Source of the DNA: Patescibacteria group bacterium
Lineage (GTDB): Bacteria > Patescibacteriota > Minisyncoccia > UBA9983
DNA: 5,333 bases
Assembly: GCA_018827845.1 (NCBI GenBank)
Contig: JAHJXC010000031.1
Span: 1-5,333, forward strand
Reading direction: 5' to 3'
Positions 1 to 4,676 of the stretch are shown piece after piece. The position numbers were made by a program, and so were the translations under genes. Below the pieces are notes generated by a model. The model saw only the letters and a program-made list of their open reading frames with translations. It was not told the origin of the DNA and did no database searches. Position 1 is the stretch's first letter; the number at the start of each line of letters is the position of its first letter.

Positions 1-1
1 A

Positions 2-388
2 TACACGGCTTATTTTTTGGCTAAGAATTTTTTAGAATGGGACGAGCCGATTCCTGATTTTGGTTCTCGTTTTCCTAATATTTTAGAAAGTTGTTTGGCT
101 ACGCCTTTTCAGGCTTTTAGAAAAAAAGGATTATATAAAAGTTTTAATGAGAAAGTCGCTGTTTTGTTTTATTTAATGATAAAAAATCACCCTTTTCAAA
201 ACGGCAATAAAAGGATCGCTATGACTACTCTTTTGTATTTTTTATCCAAGAACAAAAAATGGATACGAGTTGATGATAAAGAGCTATATAATTTTGCAAA
301 ATGGGTGGCTGAAAGCAATCCTAAAATAAGAAAGGAAACAATAAAAGCAATTGAGAAATTTTTAGAGACTTATATAGTTAAACTATAA
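2..388 (+). CDS. doc: Doc/Fic family toxin, 3' part (5' end outside window)
   Basis: The reading frame is open from base 2, so the gene begins left of the window; a TTG at 17 is in frame but there is no reason to prefer it. The visible 128 residues contain the Fic/Doc signature HPFQNGNKR at bases 188-214, followed by a helix rich in hydrophobic residues, as in the compact Doc branch. Known of the family: Fic proteins transfer AMP from ATP, while Doc, whose motif has Lys where AMP-transferring Fic has Gly, phosphorylates EF-Tu and stalls translation. This protein has that Lys (GNKR), so I infer a Doc-like activity. Asn stands where Doc has Asp (HPFxDGNKR in many members). Any antitoxin (Phd-like) would lie upstream, outside the window. 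The gene ends 16 bases before the stop of the convergent peptidase gene, and no terminator hairpin is visible between them. Confidence 0.85.
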   Translation, partial: YTAYFLAKNFLEWDEPIPDFGSRFPNILESCLATPFQAFRKKGLYKSFNEKVAVLFYLMIKNHPFQNGNKRIAMTTLLYFLSKNKKWIRVDDKELYNFAKWVAESNPKIRKETIKAIEKFLETYIVKL

Positions 389-404
389 AAACAGAATTAA
401 AAAA

Positions 405-1511
405 TTAGAAAGGATTCCTGGCGCCGCGGATTTCAAAGTGGACATGGCAGCCGGTTGAGCGTCCAGTGGTGCCAATGTAGCCGATGACCTGCCCTTTTAC
501 CACATGCCACCCAGCTGAAACAATAACGCTGTTCAAGTGAGCATAAAGAGTCTGGGTGCCATTGGGATGAGTTATCACTACATAATTTCCATAACCGGCA
601 TTCCATCCATAGTTGCGGGCAATAACAACATCTCCGCTGGCTGAAGCCATAACAGGCGTTCCGCAGGAATCAGCCAAATCAACCGCATTATATCCATGGA
701 GCCCCTGCGACCTTCTGCCGCCATCAATCGGTCTCATATAATATCCGGAATAAGAAACATTATTATATCCCCGAACCGGTGTTATAGAATTAGAATTAGA
801 ACTTGATATAGCCGGCGTCTCATATGCTCCATTGGGCACGACAACGGTATCGCCTTCGGCTAATTGCTGATTTTCAGTCAGGCCGTTGAATTGAATTATT
901 TCATCAATATCGCCTTTTAATTTTTTGGCAATACTGGCTAAAGTGTCTCCTTTTTGTACAGTGTATTGCACCCCGGAAATAGGAAGAATAATTAAAGTTT
1001 GTCCTGGCGTGATTAAACTGCCTCTTTTCAGATCATTGGTCCAAATAATGGTATTTATAGAAACCCCAAACATCTCGGCAATTTGGGAAAGATTGTCTCC
1101 GTTTCTAACAACGTAGACACTGATTTGGTCCTGTTTTGGTTTTTGGGTTCTAATATCCGCAATTGTTCCTAAGGGGCCCGAGTCTGGCAAAAGTGCATTT
1201 TGGTTAATAATGGTAATGTCTCCGCCTCCTATTCCGCCAGCTTCCATGCCAGGGGTGTTTGTGTTTTCAAGCAAGGCCAAAGTCTGGGAATTATACACGG
1301 GTTTTTCTTGCGCAACCTCGCTAGTTTTAAAAAGACCTTCTAAAAAAGAAAATAAGCCGGCAGAGGCCGGTGGAGCGGAAAAAGTCCATCCTAAAAACAT
1401 TAAAAATATAAGGGTTTTACTTAAAAAACCCAAAACCTTCTTTATATGGCCCTGCTCTCGCTTGCCATAGGGATCTTCAGGGCTTTGCCCTGTAGTAGAG
1501 GTTCCCTTCAC
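405..1511 (-). CDS. Secreted LysM-LysM-M23 family peptidoglycan endopeptidase
   Basis: This 368-residue protein has an N-terminal hydrophobic segment (about residues 25-46) followed by Ala-Ser-Ala (49-51), a plausible signal-peptidase site. A low-complexity linker follows, then two LysM peptidoglycan-binding repeats (about 131-177 and 182-227, each with a Y-x-V-x-x-G-D core), a Ser/Asn-rich linker, and an M23 LytM-type zinc peptidase domain (about 256-368). Predicted zinc ligands are H272, D278 and H358 (HVH at 356-358), with H325 and H356 catalytic. All are present, so the enzyme is probably active in cutting peptide cross-links outside the membrane. The H-to-D spacing is HGYNAVD, two residues longer than the usual HxxxD. 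C283 and C355 are the only cysteines and may pair. The start is uncertain: GTG at 1511 is the farthest upstream usual start, but it lies in a palindromic, repeated stretch and has no Shine-Dalgarno. A TTG at 1433 would give a more normal signal peptide. Function is confident; the start is not. Confidence 0.92.
   Translation of the reverse strand: MKGTSTTGQSPEDPYGKREQGHIKKVLGFLSKTLIFLMFLGWTFSAPPASAGLFSFLEGLFKTSEVAQEKPVYNSQTLALLENTNTPGMEAGGIGGGDITIINQNALLPDSGPLGTIADIRTQKPKQDQISVYVVRNGDNLSQIAEMFGVSINTIIWTNDLKRGSLITPGQTLIILPISGVQYTVQKGDTLASIAKKLKGDIDEIIQFNGLTENQQLAEGDTVVVPNGAYETPAISSSNSNSITPVRGYNNVSYSGYYMRPIDGGRRSQGLHGYNAVDLADSCGTPVMASASGDVVIARNYGWNAGYGNYVVITHPNGTQTLYAHLNSVIVSAGWHVVKGQVIGYIGTTGRSTGCHVHFEIRGARNPF
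1357..1370. repeat. Small GC-rich palindrome in the signal-peptide cleavage region
   Basis: CCGGC (1357-1361) pairs with GCCGG (1366-1370) around AGAG. It codes the PPASAG stretch (residues 47-52) at the predicted cleavage site of the peptidase. The stem is only 5 bp and could be chance. Confidence 0.3.
1469..1507. repeat. Palindrome in the N-terminal codons of the peptidase gene
   Basis: CAGGGC (1478-1483) and GCCCTG (1487-1492) form a perfect 6-bp stem around a TTT loop. Further out, AGGGA (1469-1473) can pair with TCCCT (1503-1507). On the minus strand this codes residues 2-15 (KGTSTTGQSPEDPY), which precede the hydrophobic signal segment and do not look like a normal signal-peptide n-region. 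Confidence 0.5.
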
Positions 1512-1535
1512 TACGGGGCTTTGTGAGTTAGTAGA
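1475..1535. repeat. Imperfect 25-base direct repeat, 36-base period, over the peptidase start
   Basis: GGGCTTTG, five bases, then TAGTAGA occurs at 1480-1499 and again at 1516-1535 on the plus strand. Including five bases on the left (1475-1499 against 1511-1535), 18 of 25 positions agree by my count. The two copies flank the proposed GTG start (1509-1511), so one copy is coding and the other lies in the leader. The left copy also contains a 6-bp hairpin. Confidence 0.55.
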
Positions 1536-1630
1536 AATAAGCCTAAATTAAAGGTGTTTTTGGTAATTATCGACAAAAACGGTTAAAAATAAGGACTTTT
1601 CGACCAATAACCGAATTGAAACACAACTAT

Positions 1631-1659
1631 ATTTTATTCTCTTGGCCTTGAAAGGTCAA
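1631..1659 (-). promoter_or_regulatory. Sigma70-like promoter for the M23 peptidase gene
   Basis: Read on the minus strand, TTGACC (1659-1654) matches the -35 consensus at 5 of 6 positions. It is followed by exactly 17 bases and then TAAAAT (1636-1631), a 5 of 6 match to the -10. Transcription would begin near 1624, giving a leader of about 113 bases before the GTG at 1511. It points at the peptidase gene, with no other minus-strand gene between. Confidence 0.65.
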
Positions 1660-1663
1660 TTAG

Positions 1664-1672
1664 TTATCCACA
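1664..1672 (+). promoter_or_regulatory. DnaA-box sequence
   Basis: TTATCCACA is an exact match to the strong DnaA-box consensus. A one-mismatch copy, TTATCGACA, lies about 97 bases to the left at 1567-1575. Both are in the divergent region between the peptidase and helicase genes. The perfect box overlaps the left arm of the 13-bp hairpin by two bases and lies just outside the -35 of the minus-strand promoter. A single perfect 9-mer is weak evidence of function, and I see no box cluster or dnaA gene to suggest an origin. Confidence 0.35.
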
Positions 1673-1701
1673 CCGTAGCAAAAACAAGTTTTGCTACGGT
1701 G
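1671..1701. repeat. Perfect 13-bp hairpin upstream of the helicase gene
   Basis: CACCGTAGCAAAA (1671-1683) and TTTTGCTACGGTG (1689-1701) are exact reverse complements around the 5-base loop ACAAG. It ends 17 bases before the extended -10 of the helicase gene, so its right arm covers the -35 position. No T-run follows either arm directly, so it does not look like an intrinsic terminator. Confidence 0.85.
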
Positions 1702-1715
1702 CAAGCAGGTTTTTA

Positions 1716-1724
1716 TGTTATCAT
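1716..1724 (+). promoter_or_regulatory. Extended -10 promoter for the helicase gene, predicted leaderless
   Basis: TGT then TATCAT (1719-1724, 5 of 6 to TATAAT) forms an extended -10. It ends 7 bases before the ATG at 1732, so transcription should start at or next to the start codon. No good -35 is seen at 15-19 bases spacing; extended -10 promoters can work without one. No Shine-Dalgarno precedes the ATG. Confidence 0.5.
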
Positions 1725-1731
1725 TGTTTTT

Positions 1732-3693
1732 ATGGATTTATTCCAAGAACTTAATGATGCACAAAAGCAGGCGGTTTTGCATAAAGACGGTCCGCTTTTA
1801 GTTTTGGCTGGAGCAGGCGCAGGCAAGACCAAAGCCATTGCTTATAGAGTGGCTCATCTGGTCAGCCAAGGAGTAGAGCCAGAGCGTATCCTGGCCATCA
1901 CCTTTACTAACAAAGCAGCTGAAGAAATGAAACAAAGAATAAATAAATTATTACTGGCTACTGACTACCTGCCTGCCGGCAAGGCAGGCTCACGACTGAC
2001 TACTCCCTTCGTCAGCACCTTTCATTCACTCTGCGCCTATATCCTTCGCAAAAGCGGAAGAAGTATTGAAGTGATAAAAAATTTTACTATTTTAGACAAA
2101 GAAGATAGCCTATCTGTTATAAAAAACGCAATGAAAGATTTGAATTTAGACCCGCGGCAATTCCAGCCGAACAAAATGCAAGTCATTATTTCCCGATACA
2201 AGGGCGATCTGATTACCAATAAGGATTTTTCTAATTTTATTGAAGACGGATTTTTTCCGCACACTTTGCAAAAAATTTGGGACAAATATGAAGAGCAATT
2301 AAAAAAACAAAACGCCCTGGATTTTGACGACCTTGTTTTAAAAACAGTTCTGCTTTTGAAAAAAGACGAGAAAGTGCGAGATTATTATCAGAATTTTTGG
2401 CAATACATTTTAATTGATGAATATCAGGATACAAACAAAAGCCAATACGAGTTTTCAAAAATTCTAGGGGACAAACATAAAAACATCTGCGCCATTGGCG
2501 ATATTGACCAGGCAATTTATGGCTGGCGCGGCGCTGACTTCAGAAACATTATAAATTTTGAAAAAGATTTTCCTAACCACGTTTCCATTATTTTTGAAGA
2601 GAATTACCGCTCCACCCAGAACATTCTTGAAGCTGCTGCTAAGGTGATTGAGAAAAATAAAATGCGCAAACCAAAAAAACTTTTGGCCACAAAAGAAAAG
2701 GGCGCGGAAATATCTTTGTTTGAAGCAATGAACGAAGAAGAGGAGGCGGAATTCGTGACGCACAAAATAAAAGATTTACTTTCTTCCAAGGTTGAACCTT
2801 CTTTGAAGGTTCAACCTTGTGAAATCGCGGTTTTGTATCGGGCAAATTTCCAGTCAAGAATTATAGAAGAAGCGTGTTTGAAGCACGGCATACCGCACCA
2901 GGTTTTGGGCGTTCAATTCTACGAACGCAAGGAAATAAAGGACATTTTGGCTTATATTCGGGCGTCGCTTAATCCCCAAAATCTTATTGATATTAAAAGG
3001 ATTATTAATGTGCCCCTGCGCGGAATCGGCAAAACAACTATTCTAAATTATTTTGCCAATAAAGAATTGCCGGCTGAGGCAAAGAAAAAAATAAAAATTT
3101 TTCTTAATTTGCTTGATGAAATTAGAGAAGAAATAAAAAAAAGCAAGCCTTCTGATGTTATCCGTTTTATTCTTAAAGAAACGGGCTATCAGGAGCATTT
3201 GGAATCTGGAGGGAGTGATGATTTGGAGCGGTTGGAAAATATAAAAGAACTGGCAACTATTGCCAGCCGTTATGATGAATTTAATCCGCCTGAGGGAACG
3301 GAGAAAATGATTACTGATATAAGTTTGCTTAGCGACCAGGATTCGTATAATAAAAAACAAAAGGCAGTAAGATTGATGACAGTTCATTCTGCCAAGGGTT
3401 TGGAATTTGAAAATGTTTTTGTGGTCGGGCTGGAACAAGGATTGTTTCCGCACGCGGGTTTTGGCGATGACAGGCATGATAAAGATGAAGAGGAGAGAAG
3501 ATTGTTTTACGTTGCATTGACGCGCGCAAAAGAAAAAGTTTTTCTGTCTTTCAGTGTTTCGCGCACGATTTTCGGCGCCAGGCAGTTGAATATGCCATCG
3601 CAGTTTCTTTCAGACATCCCGGATCATTTATTAAAAATGGAAGAATATGAAAATCCGCCAGCCGGCGGAGAAGAGATTGTAGAGTATCTGTAG
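1732..3693 (+). CDS. pcrA: UvrD/PcrA/Rep-type superfamily 1A DNA helicase
   Basis: The ATG at 1732 gives 653 residues and opens directly on the family N-terminus. The frame continues upstream to a TTG at 1642, but those 30 residues cover a hairpin and the promoter. Visible motifs are the Q-motif (LNDAQKQ, 7-13), Walker A (AGAGAGKT, 26-33), Ia (TNKAA, 59-63), Ib (STFHSL, 95-100), DEYQD Walker B (229-233), III (GDIDQAIYGWRGA, 256-268; Ile replaces the usual second Asp), IV (NYRS, 291-294), V (TVHSAKGLEF, 550-559) and VI (EEERRLFYVALTRAK, 586-600). All are intact, so an ATP-driven 3'-5' DNA translocase for repair and replication is expected. The protein ends about 23 residues after PSQFLSDIP (622-630), so it lacks the C-terminal RNA-polymerase-binding (Tudor-like) extension of PcrA/UvrD. 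Palindromes add residues at about 80-87 and 353-362, and one codes PPAGG near the end. PcrA, UvrD and Rep cannot be told apart safely here. Confidence 0.93.
   Translation: MDLFQELNDAQKQAVLHKDGPLLVLAGAGAGKTKAIAYRVAHLVSQGVEPERILAITFTNKAAEEMKQRINKLLLATDYLPAGKAGSRLTTPFVSTFHSLCAYILRKSGRSIEVIKNFTILDKEDSLSVIKNAMKDLNLDPRQFQPNKMQVIISRYKGDLITNKDFSNFIEDGFFPHTLQKIWDKYEEQLKKQNALDFDDLVLKTVLLLKKDEKVRDYYQNFWQYILIDEYQDTNKSQYEFSKILGDKHKNICAIGDIDQAIYGWRGADFRNIINFEKDFPNHVSIIFEENYRSTQNILEAAAKVIEKNKMRKPKKLLATKEKGAEISLFEAMNEEEEAEFVTHKIKDLLSSKVEPSLKVQPCEIAVLYRANFQSRIIEEACLKHGIPHQVLGVQFYERKEIKDILAYIRASLNPQNLIDIKRIINVPLRGIGKTTILNYFANKELPAEAKKKIKIFLNLLDEIREEIKKSKPSDVIRFILKETGYQEHLESGGSDDLERLENIKELATIASRYDEFNPPEGTEKMITDISLLSDQDSYNKKQKAVRLMTVHSAKGLEFENVFVVGLEQGLFPHAGFGDDRHDKDEEERRLFYVALTRAKEKVFLSFSVSRTIFGARQLNMPSQFLSDIPDHLLKMEEYENPPAGGEEIVEYL
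1960..2003. repeat. GC-rich palindrome with 9-bp flanking direct repeats inside the helicase gene
   Basis: GCCTGCC (1971-1977) pairs perfectly with GGCAGGC (1983-1989) around GGCAA. ACTGACTAC occurs on both sides (1960-1968 and 1995-2003), like a target-site duplication. The palindrome codes LPAGKAG between motifs Ia and Ib, where related helicases usually have roughly ten fewer residues. The repeat period is 35 bases, not a multiple of three, so simple duplication would need a compensating base. Confidence 0.7.
2787..2819. repeat. Perfect 15-bp palindrome inside the helicase gene
   Basis: CAAGGTTGAACCTTC (2787-2801) and GAAGGTTCAACCTTG (2805-2819) are exact reverse complements around TTT. 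The element is 33 bases, exactly 11 codons. It codes the KVEPSLKVQP stretch just before the conserved EIAVLYR strand of domain 2A, where relatives usually have a short loop. Confidence 0.9.
3654..3669. repeat. Small palindrome at the 3' end of the helicase gene
   Basis: TCCGCC (3654-3659) pairs with GGCGGA (3664-3669) around AGCC. It codes NPPAGGE near the C-terminus. It is followed by a purine-rich run and not by T residues, so it is not a normal intrinsic terminator. Confidence 0.5.
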
Positions 3694-3697
3694 GTTA

Positions 3698-3725
3698 TAG
3701 ACATATTTTTTGGATTTGCTATTCT
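3698..3725 (+). promoter_or_regulatory. Extended -10 promoter for mntA-hepT, predicted leaderless
   Basis: TAGACA (3698-3703) matches the -35 at 5 of 6 positions. After 16 bases comes TATTCT (3720-3725; 4 of 6), preceded by TGC, an extended -10. The -10 ends 7 bases before the ATG at 3733, so the transcript should begin at or next to the start codon. The -35 starts 5 bases after the helicase stop, so the toxin-antitoxin pair can be transcribed on its own. Confidence 0.55.
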
Positions 3726-3732
3726 TAAATCA

Positions 3733-4182
3733 ATGAAAAAGATTAAATTAAGCAAAAAACACATAGATATTTTTAAGAAATTGGGCGTGGAAATCGTCTA
3801 TCTTTTTGGCTCTCGGGCGGAAGATAGGCCGGGTCCGATGAGCGATTTTGACATTGGCGTTGTTTTTGAGCAGCCTGAAAAATACAGAGACAACACCTTG
3901 AAAGCGTATAGCCAATTATACGATATTTTTGTTGAAGTTTTACCCAAGAATTATCTCAGAAAGCGTCTTAAAATGCGAGCGCACGAATTTGACATTGTCT
4001 TTCTGCAGTTCGCGCCCGTGAGCATGCAGTATAAAGCATCAAGAGATGGGATTGTTTTATATCAGGACTCCCTCAAGTCCACCGCTGATTACAAAGAGAG
4101 AACGATGCATAATTATTTTGATTTTAGATTTATTGAGAATATTTTTAACGAGGCCTTAATTCAAGGCGCGACTTCAATATGA
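3733..4182 (+). CDS. mntA: MntA-type nucleotidyltransferase antitoxin (MNT domain)
   Basis: This 149-residue protein carries the minimal nucleotidyltransferase signature GSx10DxD: G26-S27, then D38-F39-D40 (SDFDIGV). A third acidic residue is D87 in HEFDIVF. These three Asp would bind the metals and ATP, so the active site looks complete. Known of the family: MntA antitoxins inactivate HepT by adding AMP groups to a Tyr next to the HEPN RNase motif (type VII toxin-antitoxin). The following gene is such a HEPN protein with that Tyr, and the genes overlap by 4 bases (ATGA, 4179-4182), which strongly supports a functional pair. No Shine-Dalgarno is seen; a promoter-like extended -10 abuts the start. 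A role other than HepT neutralisation is possible, but the context makes this the best call. Confidence 0.88.
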   Translation: MKKIKLSKKHIDIFKKLGVEIVYLFGSRAEDRPGPMSDFDIGVVFEQPEKYRDNTLKAYSQLYDIFVEVLPKNYLRKRLKMRAHEFDIVFLQFAPVSMQYKASRDGIVLYQDSLKSTADYKERTMHNYFDFRFIENIFNEALIQGATSI

Positions 4183-4637
4183 AATACGCACCAATTGATG
4201 CAATCAGAATAAGAAACCTTATAGCTGATATCCAAAATAGCATGAAAGAAATTGGTCCGCTTGCTGAAATGAGTTTGAAAGAATTCAAATCCGACTCTAG
4301 GAATTTTGGGCTTGCAGAACATTATTTTAGAAGGTCGTTGGAAGGCGTTTTAACAATAGGAACGCATATTCTTTCGCGCCTGCCTGTTAGAACAAAAGAC
4401 TACCAAGAGATCATTGAGAGTTTGGGGAGAAATAAAATTATCCCGAAAGATTTTGCTGAAAGAAACAAAAAACTGGCAGGATATAGAAACAGAATGGTTC
4501 ATATGTATTGGGAAATAAAAGAAGAGGAATTGCATAAGATTCTCAACGAACATCTGGGCGATATTGATAAATTTTGCCAGTATTATCAGGTGGTTTTAAG
4601 GAAACCGCAAAAATTTGGCATGGAAATTGCTGAATAA
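4179..4637 (+). CDS. hepT: HepT-like HEPN-domain ribonuclease toxin (DUF86 family)
   Basis: This 152-residue, mostly helical protein has the HEPN motif RNRMVHMY at residues 103-110, matching Rx4HxY exactly: R103 and H108 are the expected RNase residues and Y110 the target of AMP transfer by MntA. Known of the family: HepT cuts RNA (tRNA in studied cases) and arrests growth until modified. The start ATG overlaps the mntA stop (ATGA), implying translational coupling so that antitoxin is made first. Only a weak AAGG lies 12 bases upstream. The usual HepT length is about 110-150 residues, so this one is complete, and all key residues are kept, so I infer an active toxin. A stretch of 39 bases separates it from rsmA and shows no terminator hairpin. 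Confidence 0.87.
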   Translation: MKYAPIDAIRIRNLIADIQNSMKEIGPLAEMSLKEFKSDSRNFGLAEHYFRRSLEGVLTIGTHILSRLPVRTKDYQEIIESLGRNKIIPKDFAERNKKLAGYRNRMVHMYWEIKEEELHKILNEHLGDIDKFCQYYQVVLRKPQKFGMEIAE

Positions 4638-4643
4638 AAGTTT

Positions 4644-4671
4644 TTGAAATACATTAAAAAACTGATAAAAT
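4644..4671 (+). promoter_or_regulatory. Sigma70-like promoter for rsmA, predicted leaderless
   Basis: TTGAAA (4644-4649; 5 of 6 to the -35) is followed by 16 bases and TAAAAT (4666-4671; 5 of 6 to the -10), itself preceded by TGA, an extended -10. It ends 5 bases before the GTG start at 4677, so transcription should begin on or beside the start codon. There is no room for a Shine-Dalgarno after that start. Confidence 0.65.
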
Positions 4672-4676
4672 AAAGT

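Noticed and set aside
925..1470. Plus-strand open frames opposite the peptidase gene
   Set aside because: They lie antisense to the LysM and signal regions and have no recognisable domain.
1567..1672. Replication origin
   Set aside because: Only one perfect and one near DnaA box, with no cluster, dnaA, dnaN or clear unwinding repeats.
1671..1701. Hairpin as an intrinsic terminator
   Set aside because: No T-run follows either arm, and no gene ends here on either strand.
1642..1731. 30-residue N-terminal extension of the helicase from a TTG
   Set aside because: It covers the hairpin, the DnaA box and the extended -10, and the family N-terminus begins at the ATG at 1732.
3067..3082. TTGCC/GGCAA 5-bp inverted repeat in the helicase gene
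   Set aside because: Short stem with a 6-base loop; well within chance, and no flanking repeat seen.
2037..3529. Minus-strand open frames opposite the helicase gene
   Set aside because: They show no family motifs and shadow a well-supported coding sequence.
3654..3693. Palindrome as the helicase terminator
   Set aside because: It lies inside the coding region and is followed by purines, not a T-run.
4153..4167. GCCTT/AAGGC inverted repeat at the end of mntA
   Set aside because: A 5-bp stem with no T-run; too weak to call as an element or terminator.
4180..4182. Recoded TGA (Gracilibacteria/SR1-type code)
   Set aside because: TGA acts as the mntA stop with a normal ATGA overlap, and no gene needs TGA read through.
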